Below are positions 39,488 through 52,065 of a stretch of 53,048 bases of DNA, in pieces. A program made the translations under genes and the position numbers. The notes under the pieces are model-generated. The model worked only from the letters and a program-made list of their open reading frames with translations, was not told the DNA's origin and did no database searches. The stretch spans positions 228,924 to 281,971 of the forward strand of contig MPNW01000059.1 of assembly GCA_011800805.1 (NCBI GenBank), in the 5' to 3' direction. Numbering within the stretch: position 1 is the first letter of the stretch; each line of letters starts with the position of its first letter. This DNA comes from Hirudo medicinalis (Eukaryota; Annelida; Clitellata; Hirudinida; Hirudinidae).

Positions 39488-40033
39488 TTTAGCTTTCGCA
39501 TCTAAATATTAAGCAACCATCTTCTGGAAAAGTAATAATGACTGTTTAGAAAATACTGTAATACTAAGTTTCATGTGTGTGAAGTTGATTTCATATAATC
39601 ATGAAACGACAATGTCCACAAATATTTTGGTCCGTCTCTTTGAAACGGTCGCCTGTTCTCTATTTTGGCGAGAAAACTGAATCTGGTAAAGCTGACGATA
39701 GGGCATAAAACTCAGAGAACTTTGTTTCTCAAGACCAAGCATCCACAGCACGTATAAAACGCAGATAGACTTTTAAAATTACAATCCACTTTTTCAAGCA
39801 AAATAGTTTTTGGCTAGCACATGATAGATTGTTTTATTTTTATTTAAATGTTTAATCTAAATTAATAATTAGTATTTTTAAGCTGGATAAGTTGCATTAG
39901 CATTAAATATTTACTAAAATAGTCGTTGTTTATAATCGGAATATGCAACCTGTATAGCGTCGTGGCCAGTATTTTCCCTGATTCCTGTGCTCTGAGTTTA
40001 GTTGTCTGCTTTCTTTGGAGTTTGTTAACAACC
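39488..40033. promoter_or_regulatory. Head-to-head region between SARA-like and TMEM14 genes
   Basis: Only about 546 bases separate the start codons of two divergently read genes. Both promoters and both 5' untranslated regions must lie here, unless first non-coding exons overlap. I did not identify a TATA box for either. Confidence 0.6.
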
Positions 40034-40844
40034 ATGGATTACTTATCTTTTGGTTACGCTTTTGCCATAGCTGCAGGAGGTTTACTCGGATATTTGAAAG
40101 CAGGTTGGTTAAGAAAACCTGCATTAAAACCAGATTTGAAAGACTTAAGTAACGTGACATTCTGGTTTGAATATCATATTGTGTTAGATTAAGACATTGG
40201 ATCAACTGGAATTACAAATTGCCAATCAAAGGCAATGAATAAAATTAATTGACTTTTTTTTTTAAAGGTAGCACAGCCTCTTTAATTTCTGGTCTTATCT
40301 TTGGTGGACTTTCTGGCCTTGGTGCCTACCATACCTCCCAAGATCCAGCTAACTGTGTTCTTCTCTTTGGTGAGCATAAAACTTGAATGAAGAAAATGAA
40401 ATAAAAGACTTGAATAAGAATGCTGGAATATTGTTAGTATTTAGTTTACGCATCCAAATTTGCATGGTTTGCAATGCTAGCAACTATAAAGATGAATTGT
40501 TCTGCACTGTTAAGTGCTGTTGCAACAATACTATGCTACTGCTATTCAAACATTTTAATTGCTGACAAGCATTGACAATATTGTTGTCTTGTAATCACCC
40601 AAGGTGTCTGTGGCTCCTTGGGTGCCCTCATGTCATACAGAGCTTATAATTCTGGAAAGTTCATGCCAGCAGGTGTTGTAGCAACCCTCAGGTAAGCATT
40701 TTTTGTGTTCGGTTATCCGTTTCATTACTGAGTCTAAAATAAAAGTTTATGAGCTGACATTACCTAATTAAATGAAATGTTACATTCTACAGCATTCTGA
40801 TGGTCCTCAGGCTGTTGCCAAGGATGGTTGCCAAGTTGAATTAG
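40034..40844 (+). CDS. TMEM14C-like: TMEM14 family membrane protein (TMEM14C-like)
   Basis: A small multi-pass membrane protein; TMEM14C in vertebrates is a mitochondrial inner-membrane protein needed for porphyrin transport in heme synthesis. Four exons: 40034-40103, 40268-40369, 40604-40691 and 40793-40844, giving about 103 residues, the usual length. Features are [37 protein letters not shown], the loop after it ([11 protein letters not shown]) and the conserved [18 protein letters not shown] before the last helix, then a basic C-terminus. Introns are short. It is divergent from the SARA-like gene and only about 150 bases ahead of the next plus-strand start. The split between TMEM14A, B and C is not certain for an invertebrate. 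Confidence 0.95.
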
Positions 40845-40993
40845 ATGTTGAGCACCAGATGATGCAGAGATGTTGGACAATTTTTTAAAATCATTTACGA
40901 TTTATTTTTATGTTGAATTATGTTAGTGGAAGCATCGCACCACTTCTAAAGAGCTTTTTAACATAAATGTCATAACGTTTTTAGATTCGAACT

Positions 40994-42040
40994 ATGAGTT
41001 GTTGTCGCTTGACATCGAGCACGAAATATATCGTCGTCTTGTTGCTTATCGTTGTCAGGGATTCAGAAAACCTAAGTTTAGATCGTCTATAATTTGTTGA
41101 ATAGATTTGTTTATCAGGCGACAATTATGTACGAAAAGGTCGCATGTCTTTAGCCATGACCTGTAGATTTTCCTAAGCTTTCTTCTCGTGGCGCTAGGTT
41201 GAATATGTGAAATCTGGATGTTGCCGACCAGATCGAGAAATTGTCGCCTGCGGATGGGTTGGTTCCGGAAACGAATGGCTTCCAAAACCCGCCGAGGATC
41301 GCACAATAATGCTCTTATAATTTATAGATTACAAGATTTAGATTTGGGGTAGGTAGTCATAAAATGCATCCTCTACCAAAAATTTGTTATCAAATATGTC
41401 GCTCCCGTGAAACATCTAAAATGGTTGGACATATCCAGGGATTTTGCATTAATAAAGTTAGACCTCTCATCTACTATGCCTTTGAAACTAAATTTCCTGC
41501 ATTTTAGGGAAATTTCATTGCGACGAAGCTTCGTGCGAACGAGCATGTTTATTCGGCCACCTATTGACCGAACATGGCTGCATAACGTGTGAATGCTATA
41601 ATCCCTGCATGGTAAATAAATTGGAGACGTAGGTTTGTTTTTAATCACTTTTTAAAATCTTCATCTCCTAACAATTTGAGGCCAGAATTTGTCCAGAACA
41701 CATGGGTTGCGACGTCAACATTACCTCTTGCGCAAGGATTCCGTGCACTTATGAAACATTTTGTTATCCAAGTGGGTCAATGACATACTGCACATGTAAA
41801 ATTATTTGATTATTTTTCTGGTTAACTGCAGTATGTCCAATAATCAAATGCAACAAGACATGCAGAAAGTATAAAGTCGATCAGTTTTTCTGTCAGATAT
41901 GCGACTGTGCAGAAACCAGAGTTAGTGCGATTATTTCAGAAATATTTTCGAAAGACTAATCATGTATCGAATATCTTCAGACGAGGACTAACTCACTATC
42001 ATTGATTCAGACGACTTCTGGTTTGTATCCGGAGCAATGA
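40994..42040 (+). CDS. Small secreted cysteine-rich protein, antistasin-like
   Basis: Four exons join in phase to about 107 residues: 40994-41053, 41681-41795, 41832-41920 and 41981-42040. The first gives a signal peptide (STKYIVVLLLIV). The next two carry about sixteen cysteines; the last cluster, CNKTCRKYKVDQFFCQICDC, follows the CxxxCxxGYxxDxxGCxxCxC outline of antistasin-type protease-inhibitor domains. The first half (ICPEHMGCDVNITSC and onward) is cysteine-rich but not assignable. The short last exon is unremarkable. The first donor is weak (GTT|GTCAGG), so exon 1 is the least secure. Antistasin domains are known from leeches, other annelids, molluscs and Hydra as serine-protease inhibitors. 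Inhibition by this protein is inference only. An alternative is that exon 1 belongs elsewhere and only 41681-42040 is real. Confidence 0.5.
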
Positions 42041-42258
42041 ATTTTGGAAGTCACAAACATTTATATGCAAATTTGATAAATGCTGTAAAATGTTCTTATT
42101 CTAAATATATAACGAAACTTGGGCTGAATAGCGTCTAGATAATTTATCATAATTTAAGGAAGGTCTTGAATACTAAAACTTTGTGTCAACAACAGACAAC
42201 GCGAACGCCTGCATGTCTATTCACTTTAAACCTAGGTTTTGTGGTTTACTAGTCTTTA

Positions 42259-42495
42259 CTAGAGGTTGTTCCGAGCCGGTAGCTTCTCTATTTTTCTTGT
42301 CCGGTAACTTTTATGTGTTGCCTGAACTTCTGCTGTCGCTTTGATTAGCGTATTTGTTATTTGTCTGTAAATCAGAAACTGTCCACCCGCCTGTGTTAGT
42401 TTCAAACCATGAAAATTGGGTGAAGGGTCTACCTCAATTTCTTGTGAGATAACAGCTGAAAATATGATATGGACACAACCCAGATGAAGCAACAT
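42259..42495 (-). CDS. Possible small protein, unknown family
   Basis: An uninterrupted minus-strand frame of 78 residues with an ATG and a hydrophobic start (MLLHLGCVHIIFSAVIS), followed by a mixed polar stretch (VDPSPNFHGLKLTQAGGQFL). It lies between the antistasin-like gene and the LRR1-like gene on the other strand. A polypyrimidine-CAG acceptor-like site sits inside the hydrophobic part (ATATTTTCAG), so the start could instead be an exon edge. I do not recognise the family; it may be chance. Confidence 0.25.
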   Translation of the reverse strand: MLLHLGCVHIIFSAVISQEIEVDPSPNFHGLKLTQAGGQFLIYRQITNTLIKATAEVQATHKSYRTRKIEKLPARNNL

Positions 42496-42839
42496 TAAAT
42501 GTGTAATAATAAGAATTAAGTTCTTGATATGATTAATTGGGCATGTTGGGGAAGAATTGTTTATAAAAAAAAAGGGTAAACAATAGGCGCCAATGGAGCC
42601 AGGTGCAAGAACGCGTGAGTGTTTTTGTCTGGAGAGATGCTGCCCGTGGTTTGTATACGTTCGATGGTCTTATTTTGAATCAGACTGCATTTCTCAAATA
42701 CTTTGAAAATCACGCCCCTAAAATTGTATCATTTTAGGTCCGGTGCGGAGATGGCGATTTTAGTACTTCCTTCAAGTAACTTATAAACTTATTTGATGGT
42801 TATATCACGACCCATTTTCACTTTCAATTTCATTGACAG

Positions 42840-45800
42840 AAAATACATGGTTAAAATACTGGGATCAAGAGTTCTAAATTTGAGGCTGGTTTAAGTTATT
42901 TAGGATAATTCACATTAGTTTTTGGGCTTTAAATGTTATAATACTATACTTATCTTTTTAGCCACCAGAATTTATTAGTCTGTCCATTTCGTTTGGGATA
43001 CTTTAGTGTCAATCTGAGAGAACTTAATCTTTCTCATAATTTCCTGACTGTCATTCCAGAGGAATTGAGTTGTCTGAGGGGATTGGAACATTTGAATGTC
43101 GACCACAACCAACTCACAGATTTACCGGTTAAAATGGCAGAGCATTGTCTGTGTTTTCTGAAATTGTAAAAATAGTAATTTGGGATAACTGTGTTGATGT
43201 GGCTGAGATGTGAGATGTTGCTCATACTTGTTGAGGATTGCATGACATTTTTCTGAATTAGGATTTATTTATGCCTATATTCAAATACCTTACCAAATCA
43301 GTCAGTGATTCATGTAAGAGGCTAATTTTTGGAAAACCATAACTAATAGACTCTAAATTTATAACATTTTTAATGAAAAAAACTTTGAAAACATTGTAGG
43401 ACTCCTTAGGGAATTTAAGTTTTTTGACTAAGCTGAGTTCAGAGGAGAATTTTTTTGCATTTGTACCGCGATGCATCTTTCATCTGGAACGCCTCACGAG
43501 TCTCAACCTTTCACACAACAGGATAAGATCCGTCCATTCCAACATTTGTAAGCTTAAATATCTGGAAGAACTTTCACTAAGGTTTGCATATCTTGTGACA
43601 AGTAGCACACCCAAATTTGTTTTGATTTTTGGGTACCGTTTTTTTTGGGTTTTTATATTTTCAGAGATTTTTCTAAAGTTATGGTATATGCCAATTCCTT
43701 AAATTTAAATGAACCATTTTTCATAATTTGTCTGCTAAACAAGGCACGAACTGACTTAAAATTTGTTTCAAAATTATAAACAGTTTCAAACATGTCAACA
43801 CAGCACTTTAGTCAGGTGTAGTTATAAACATTAATGTCCAATTCTCTTTGTTTTCCAGCCATTTTATTTAGATTTGATTCCACTGTTGGTGTCAAGTTTC
43901 TATACAAATACAGAAGAGCTAAACCATTAATGTGTTCTCAGATGTACAACCTCTGAAATAGATTCTTTCACTCTCTTCTGTAGGCACGGGCATTATGGCT
44001 AATAAATTTGACGTCGTGTCATCTTTACAATGTTGTAAAGCACTTATTACGTATTTTGGCAATTCATCTTTTTCAAGTCTTGCAAGTCTTCTGTGCCAAA
44101 GTCTGAGCTCAACAATTAATTATATAATTTTGATAGAACAAAACCAAAATATTACAGTTTTCCAGAACTTGACATGTAAGTTTGGAATCTCACCAGAACG
44201 AATTTGTGCTCTGAAAATCTTTCCTGTAAACCTTTTAGAAAAGAATATCATAAGTTTCTATTTATGATTGTTCATTAAAATATTCATCGCTAACATCTGC
44301 TTGATGAGAACCTAAAAACAATTTAAAAATTAGTTATTTGTTCAATATTTTGTTTTCCATTTATTGATTTTAAACTGACTTATGATTACATTAATTATAT
44401 AAATTTTAAACAAAGTTACCTTTTTCCTTCAAAACTTGCTCACATCCTGATGGAATTTTGAGTTTAAAAAAAAATCAGAAATGTCTAGCCATCTTTTTGC
44501 CATATTTAATTAATAGTCAATATAGTAAGTGGACTGCTATACTACACTGCTACAATAAGTCCCTTCCAGAATGACCAAAAACCATAAATATGGATTACTA
44601 AGTGTGTTTAAATATTATTGATGCATTTTATTAGGAGGAGCCAATAATATTTGTTAAATATCGATAATTAAAACCAGTTAATAAAATTTTTTGTTTGTTA
44701 TTTTAATCCCCCAAAATCCCCCTAAGATGCACCACTACTTGTGAGCACCTAAGCTCAGATTATGGGGAGGTATATGTTTAGGAATTTTTAAATAATGATA
44801 TGCAATGATTTTGAAAGCTTAGAGAGAAATGTTTATTAGCAATTATTATTTAATAACTTATTAAAATTAACTATAATAAGTATCTGTGAAAATAAATATT
44901 AAACTCAAATGATTCCAATTGGTTTGAATAATCTACAGTAAAAAGGTTGCATTTCATTTTGTATAAATTTTTTTTCCAGCTACAACCATCTTGTGTTTTT
45001 GCCATATGAGATATGTTGCCTAAGCCAGTTAAAGGTGATGTTTCAATTGCCTTACACATTTTTCTACTAGAGCCATGAAACATTAATTGACAAAAAATAA
45101 TTTGGCAATGATGCCAGTGCTAATCATAACTTTAATAAAAAGTAAGAATTGCAACCTTTATCTGTACAGACGTTGTCAGTGTCATACAACTTCTTGATCT
45201 GTATCCCAAGAAGCATTGGTAGACTTTACTGTCTCTCTGAATTGGATGCTTCCCATTGCTTCCTAAATTACATTCCAGATGAACTCACATTTTGTCACAG
45301 ACTTTCCTTTTTGAATCTGTCTCACAACAGGTTTGTTGAAAATGAATGCTAATAGATAATGGATTGGCAGTCACCCTTTTGCAAAAATATCAGTTACATC
45401 ATACAATTTTGTTCTATTTCTAACAGCTTGAAAAGGCTGCATGATAAGATAGGCAACTTGATGAAGTTAAAGCTCCTAAAAATCAACAACAACTCGATCT
45501 GTTTTCTACCGCATTCTGCAAAATATCTCGAGAAATGCAGATTCATATGTGAGCCTTTCACAACACAATCTTGGTCTCAGCTTATTAATGAGCACTAAGT
45601 GAACAATTGACTACTTTGACACTGAGCGAATAGAAATAAAGTTAACTTTAGTCATGATTTGTCTAATAATTCATTTTAGTAGAATCCAATCCGTTCCAAA
45701 TGGGAAGCATTCCTCACAGCATCATCTCCAAAGATGCCCCAATCCCAAAATTGTTGCACTTATCTGCCACAGAGGTGCTGAAGAGGGACATATGCTGGGA

Positions 45801-46395
45801 GCAGACAATTCTTCCTGCCATTCTCAGAGGTCTTCATCCTGACATTATGGAATGATTAAACACATGCCACAGTTCACAAGAAGTAACATAAGCAACATGT
45901 TTAGATTTTACCAACTGGCAGCATCAATGATGCTCAGAACCTCTTACAATCACAGAACCAAAAAAATCTGGTTAACCCTAACTATGAGTCTGCTGTCACA
46001 AGCAGGCTGATATGTAAAATATTTGGCTACAAATCCTACTTTGTGTGAAGTAAAATTTACTAGTTGTGCATCTTGTTGTTTACTAGAGTAAAGTTCACTA
46101 GTTGGTTAAATGTGTGATTATTTTGCTTGCAAATCCATTGATGACTAGCTTCTTTTCTTAACAATATATTATACCAACTTATTTTTACTGAGCTCGTAAG
46201 TAACCTCAAATTTTCTTTGATACAGATATGCTCGCATCAGCTTCAAGATGCATCTCTTGCAATAATCCACTGATTGGTAAGCAAGCAATACCATCAATAA
46301 CTCGCAAGAATGTTAGAACAGATTCTGGCCGTGCAGTAGAAGTTCCATTTATACAACACAGATGTGTGGGGAACCCTTGCCAATTCCAGTCTTGA
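42840..46395 (+). CDS. LRR1-like: Leucine-rich repeat protein, LRR1-like (5' end unresolved)
   Basis: The vertebrate counterpart is a substrate receptor of the CUL2 ubiquitin ligase. Exons: about 42840-42888, 42968-43165, about 43440-43581, 44980-45034, 45170-45330, 45427-45548, 45680-45829 and 46226-46395. The last five join in exact phase. There are about eight leucine-rich repeats (LRELNLSHNFLTVIPEEL, LTSLNLSHNRI, YNHLVFLPYEICCLSQL, LSVSYNFLICIPRSIGRL). A C-terminal module reads NPF, then PIPKLLHLSATEVLKRDI, then LPAILRDMLASASRCISC, ending with HRCVGNPC. This order matches the end of LRR1/PPIL5 and is also similar to LRRC58. The boundaries around 43165 and 43440 are uncertain because no choice of splice sites gives perfect repeat spacing. 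An N-terminal domain like that of human LRR1 was not found. Confidence 0.85.
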
Positions 46396-46996
46396 GGGTC
46401 TGGAAACCAAAGTCTGTTGCATACAAATGTTTCTGCCTACATTCCATTGATTTTTTTCTAACCAGTCAACAAAAATTTATTAATTGTCTCAGTTATAGAT
46501 TTATAGTTAAGGTAACCAACCAACACTTATCAGAAACTTATTACAACTTCCAAAACAATGAAATCCCAAAACTGAAGCCCGGTCTGAGTCAAAGACTCTG
46601 CTTGACGAAAGTTAACAGCGCCCCAACAATACAATAACATGTATACAAAACAACCTTAAAGCATAAAACATATAGGATACTTAAAAAAATTGTCCTAAAC
46701 AAAAAAAGCTACAGAACGTTTTAGATGTGATGGTCCTGGGCACAATGATGATTATCATTATAATCAAAAGTAATAATGATGAGGAATGACTTCACAAGTT
46801 TAAGCAACGATGGACTGCGAATTGTATTCATATTACGACTCGATGAATAAAGATGAGAAAACAAATCTTAACAAAAGTCTCAAAGCAAATGTGAGAAGCC
46901 CAAGAAAAAACTGGTCTAAAAAAAGAGGGTTTACTAAATTCTGCATCAAGAAAAACTCAAAAATAGACTGATCTGTTCTGCTCTGATGTCTGGCAT
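46396..46996. other. Convergent 3' ends
   Basis: The LRR1-like gene and the DDX43-like gene end towards each other here. TTTATT at 46476-46481 is a possible minus-strand polyadenylation signal for DDX43 and AATAAA at 46846-46851 one for the plus strand, so the two 3' untranslated regions may overlap. No coding frame of interest. Confidence 0.45.
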
Positions 46997-49720
46997 TCAG
47001 AACCTATGCCTTCTTCCTCTGTCGTTGTCCCTCGATCTTGCCTCAAATCTGCAGTGAGAAACATTCCACGTGAAAAATGTGTGTCATAGGAATAAAATTT
47101 ACAACAACACAGTTGAAAGAAGGAAGACATGAGAGACCTTTTAGCCATCTTGTAAAGCTCTTCAGGCACAGCTTGGCCTGCCTCCTCCATGATTTTGATG
47201 AGCTCAGAAGCATGTCTCCAGTCCTCCCTGGTGAAGTAAGTGATGGAGATGCCCGTCCTTCCGGCCCTGCCCGTCCTCCCAATCCTGTGGACGTACTCCT
47301 CAATGTTCTTGGGGAAATCGTAGTTTACGACATGTGTGATGTCCTTTATGTCAATGCCACGCGATGCGATGTCTGTTGCCAGGAGAGCCTTTGATGTGCC
47401 TTTCTTGATGTCGAGAATGGCCTAAAAATTTGGATCAAAATTTAGGATTTGTCAGTCAGTCAATCCACTCATCATCTTAGGAGGCATCAATGAGATCATC
47501 CCATTCTCAGCAGCATTCACTTAAGTATTTAACCAGAACAAATAACAATAACTAATGCTTACAGCTTCTCTGTCACACTGATCCCTGTCTCCAGTGATGG
47601 AGGCACAGAAAATCTTTTCAAACACGGAAAGTTCTGATGCGACGTGGTCGACTGTTGCCTTCTTCGTCATGAACACGATGGCTTTTGCATTGCCGACGAG
47701 CTCTTCTTTTAGGAACTTCTTCAGCTCTTCGTACTTCTCCATAGCATCCATGATGATGATTCTCTGCTCAACCGTGTGGACTGCTGTCAAATCCAGTGAA
47801 CCGACAAAAACCTACAAGCAAGTTGTCGGCACACTCACGTTTCTTCCATCAAGAAATCATGTAACAACATTTCGTATGAAGTCTTGATCATAACTATTTA
47901 CCTGGAAAGGATCTCTCAGGAACTTGAAAGCTAGCCTCCTGACCTCTGAAGGCCAAGTGGCAGTGGTCATTATCGTCTGCCTGCCTGGTCGAACCTCATA
48001 TAGGGCTTTGTAGATGTCGGGCTGAAAGCCAAGGTCAAGCATCCTGTAAAATGAAAATGTTGGAAATTCACTTGTTCAGCTTCAGGCTGAATCATGTTCA
48101 ACAAAGAAAGGCATTATTGACATTATATCAAGTTAAGAACCACAAATTATATTTATATCTCTTTATTAGGTAATTAATAATTAACTAAATAATGATAGAA
48201 AATTAAAACGTTAAATACTTCCAGATAACGATCTTATTAAAAAATAAAGTACAACACGACTTGAACTCAAGGACCGCACAATTTACAAAGAACGACCAGA
48301 AAGCAACTGGTGACAAACCTATCAGCCTCGTCGAGCACCACATAGGAAACACTCTCCATGTTCAAATACTTGTTCGAGATGAGGTCGTTGAGTCTGCCGG
48401 GCGTGGCAACGACAATCTCCACCCCTTCGCTGATGGACTGGATCTGGTCCCTCCTGCTCGCTCCGCCATAGATGCACACGCACCTTATGTTGCGATACTT
48501 GTATTTGTTCACCTCTGAAGATTTTAAAAACTCTCTTTCAATTCAGGCCAGACTCGAGTGAATAAAATTCTTTAACCCCGATATTGAGAGACAATTGCAT
48601 GGGAAACCTGTCTACAAATGGTCACACAAAATGGAAACATACCCTCTTCAATCTGAAGAGCCAGTTCTCTTGTAGGCGTGATGATGAGAACGGTTGGACC
48701 AGGTCTTTCTTTCCTGGGTACAATTTGTCCCTCGATGTGGATGAACGCAGGCAGAAGAAAAGCCAGAGTTTTGCCTGTGCCAGTCTGAGCAATTCCAATC
48801 AAGTCCCTACCCTTCAAGATGATTGGCCAAGCCTGCATTTGTATTGGAGATGGCTTCTCAAAGCTAGCCTTCTTTATCTCTGCCATAATTTCTGGGTGAG
48901 AACCAAAAGCTTCTCCAAATGTCCTGACAGGGTTTGGAATGGCATCGTCCTCGGGACTGATTTCCACTGAATCTGGGTCGCGTTCGTCCTTCTCCGTCAT
49001 TCCGGCCAAGCTCTCGACAACAATGTTCTGGTTCTTCTTCCTCACCTCATCTGCCTCCTGTTTTGTCATTGAAGCCACTGAAGGATCTTCCACATAAAAC
49101 TCTTTGACTATCCCTGGAGCAGCTGACCATCTTGCCTAAATATTTAACAAATGGAATAAAAATATTAGTGATAAAACATAAAGGAAAAATATTATAAAAA
49201 GTCTTAATAAATAGAAATAAAAACAACAGGTCCAACAACTGACCTTCTCTTGCATCAAATAGTCTTTATAAGAAGGGCAGTGACTCTTCTGCTTCTTTTC
49301 ATCATAATTGTTCTCTCGTTCAACAATATTCTCATTATAGTACGTTGTAGAACTGCCATTGTGGTTGGATGAATGTTGTGAAGATGCATTTCCAGAAGCA
49401 ATTCTAAACATATGAGCTTTTACTTCCTCACAATTTGTTGGACTTCCCTCAACTGTAACAGGCACTTCACCATAGTTGTTTTGCTCATCACGTTTTATGC
49501 AGATTCTCGTATTCGTCTGCTCCTCCAGTTCTCTTATGCGCGATCCTTGTTTTCCTATTATCAAACCCAGGTTATTGTTGGGCACGCAAAACTCCATTAT
49601 TTCGTCATTTTCATATCTGTCACTTCTTGCTGGTCTGAAGTTTCTATATTCCGCATTATAACCTTCCTGAACATGATTTCTGCCTCGGTAAAAACCGTCT
49701 CTCCTTGAATTGTAGGCCAT
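46997..49720 (-). CDS. DDX43: DDX43-like helicase, KH domain plus DEAD-box (complete)
   Basis: An ATP-dependent RNA helicase. Seven exons: 49244-49720, 48643-49135, 48319-48514, 47902-48043, 47563-47811, 47138-47421 and 46997-47048, summing to 1893 bases and about 630 residues (human DDX43 is 648). The start ATG at 49720 opens an Arg/Tyr-rich N-terminus, then a KH domain (about 38-105; IIGKQGSRI is the GxxG loop). The helicase core follows: Q motif ([13 protein letters not shown]), [33 protein letters not shown] in place of [19 protein letters not shown] and [10 protein letters not shown]. The C-terminus is short and basic ([13 protein letters not shown]). All exon joins are in phase. A KH domain joined to this helicase core is typical of DDX43 (HAGE) and DDX53; invertebrates usually have one gene of this type. 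Confidence 0.96.
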
Positions 49721-51100
49721 TGTAAGAGCAGTCTACAAGTTGAGAATGTCAGTGGCTATGAAACCTCTAACGCGATAAATGTGACGATGCTTGACAACTT
49801 GGCACTAAGCAATTTAATAAGCTGCCCGCAGAAAAGTAGAAATTAAAAACTGAAGTGAATGCCTTTGGAACAAAGAACAACTGAGCGACAACTTACATGC
49901 AACAATTTGTGGAACCAGTTCTTTATTAGGGATGAGGCAACTCATAAACAGCGCCAAATAGGGATGTTTGAGGAAGAGATGTTTTTTTGAGAATTTTTAT
50001 TGCGTTATTCTTGGTGCGTTCAAACCATTGCAATTTAAAATATATTAAAAGAATTTTATAATTAAATTAATTATTACAAGGCTTTAGAACGCAAGAATCA
50101 CTGTTTGTCCTGAAATAAACCACCGTTATAAACCATGCCTACATTATAAAGTTAATTAATAACTTTCTAATCCATGATGATTCTAGTTCCATCCAGTGCT
50201 TTTGGATCTTGAATTATAAGTGAATTACACATATGGATAGTTCTGGAATGGCCGCCAGTGGTTGATGTATTTAAAGTGAAGTTGGATTTTTCCTTACCAA
50301 TGCGTGGCCTCCATTATTTCAAGTACCAATTCGGAACAATGTGTTCGGTTATCCTTGCTCTAATCTGATAAACGCCGTTTAATTAAATTTCAGATGCTTC
50401 GAATTTGTTTGTTGCTGTAAAGAGCATTAACCGACTTCCAAATTCAGTTTGGTATATTCTCTGATCAGATTGATAACTTATCTTTGGAGTGCAAACGCTG
50501 GAAATATAATTTTCAAATAATTCCTATTCAAACTAATCTATAATTTCTTAAGATCTTTTAGTGTACAAATTAATTGAGACTCTAAACTACTAAATTACAG
50601 TGTTTTTAAATATAAATATCAGCATCATTTTGTAATACAATCTTTTACATGCCTAACCAGTTTATAACAGATCGAATGATTTTTTTTTAAATTACTGACT
50701 CAATTAAATTAATTTATTAACACAATAAAACAAAAATGGTCAAATTATCAACGAATGGATTGCGTTTTGCGCAATTTCAATAAAAAATGAGCAGGGGCCA
50801 TTTTTAGAAACAGCAGTAGTCCTCATTGCTGGCATGCGTTGTCCCATCGGACTGTTTGGACAGCTCTGAAGGCCCAAGCTGCCGTAACACAACTGCGCAC
50901 AACATGTCATTGATTAAAACAAATACAACTGCCACTGATATCATTAATATTTTATAATGTTATTAATAAGAATGCACTAATAATTATAAAGGATAATAGT
51001 TATAACGTGAATAATTATTTGTCGAATTGTGTTAGCAAAAGTAACTTGACAAACAGTTCAGCAAACAAGAGGAGGCTAAAATATTTATGGGTTATAAATG
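49721..51100. other. Region upstream of DDX43, no gene seen
   Basis: Contains the DDX43 promoter side and AT-rich DNA. I saw no family motif in the short frames. Confidence 0.45.
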
Positions 51101-51127
51101 TGACAACCTCCTGTGTCTCTGGCAATG

Positions 51128-51420
51128 TTTGAGGAAGAAGAAGAAGAAGAAGAAGATGATGATGGCGACGACGACGATGATGATGAAGGTTTGGCAAATA
51201 ACGGTGATGGTGATAATGCCTACTGTGGTGAGACGAATAATGGTGAATCAATGAAAGAGGTCCCCGATGATGATGACAATGGTGACGTTGACCACGATTG
51301 ATAGCGATGGTGGAAATGATGATTACGATGATGATGAACCTCCCATGTGGATGGATGATAAGGATGATGAGGATGAAAATGTTGACGACGACGACGATGA
51401 TGATGATAATGATGAACCTC
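51128..51420. repeat. GAA/GAT-rich low-complexity tract
   Basis: GAAGAAGAA followed by GATGAT, GACGAC and mixed triplets, continuing with gaps. It forms an acidic frame on the plus strand (51113-51301) and a histidine- or isoleucine-rich frame on the minus strand; both are explained by the repeat. Confidence 0.85.
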
Positions 51421-51914
51421 CCATGTGAACATTCGTGACAAACGAGCTGCCAGGAATCAATCAGCAATCAATTATTTTAGTTGGACGTCATTTTTTTCTG
51501 GAAAAGGAAATAAATAAAGCGAGTTAAATTCATCGCATTGACAGCGGATCAACATCCAAGCATTTCTTCGGCTGAACCAAATCAACGTCATCAAAATTGA
51601 ACCAATTACTAGCTAATTATCACTAAATGGCTAAAAGATTGGCTAATCATCTAATTTAATCAATTATCAACGTGATGCGCGCTAATCAATCTGTAATTAA
51701 TCGTGACGTTTTAAGCAGAGGACTGCGATTTATAATATTTTATTCATTATATTATCGGCTATTTTTTTTTTTAATTAAAAAAGAAACTTTTGAGAAACTT
51801 TGCTCCTCAAACTTTGAGAAGATTTGAATCGAAAAAGGAAGGAGGCTCAGAATTTATTGCCTCAAGATTATCTGCTTACCAGAGGGTTGGTATTCACCTA
51901 CGAGCCATCAATCA

Positions 51915-52065
51915 TTTCTACATTCATCCAACCGTCCAATATCTATCCATTTATCCACTCATCCAACCGCCCTCCATCATTTTTCAGTTCATTTATTCAC
52001 CCAACCATCCATCCACCCATCCATCCACCCATCCATCCACCCATCCATCCAGCCATCCATCAATC
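51915..52065. repeat. CATC/CACC four-base tandem repeat
   Basis: Imperfect then near-perfect CATCCATCCACC units, densest at 52008-52060. Confidence 0.9.

Noticed and set aside
43995..44267. 90-residue plus-strand frame in the LRR1-like gene
   Set aside because: Lies in a large intron, has no repeat motif, and neighbouring LRR exons join in phase without it.
51113..51301. Acidic plus-strand frame
   Set aside because: Fully explained by GAA/GAT triplet repeats.
52008..52065. Regular spaced repeats that could suggest a CRISPR-like array
   Set aside because: Units are 4-12 bases with no unique spacers; it is a eukaryotic microsatellite.
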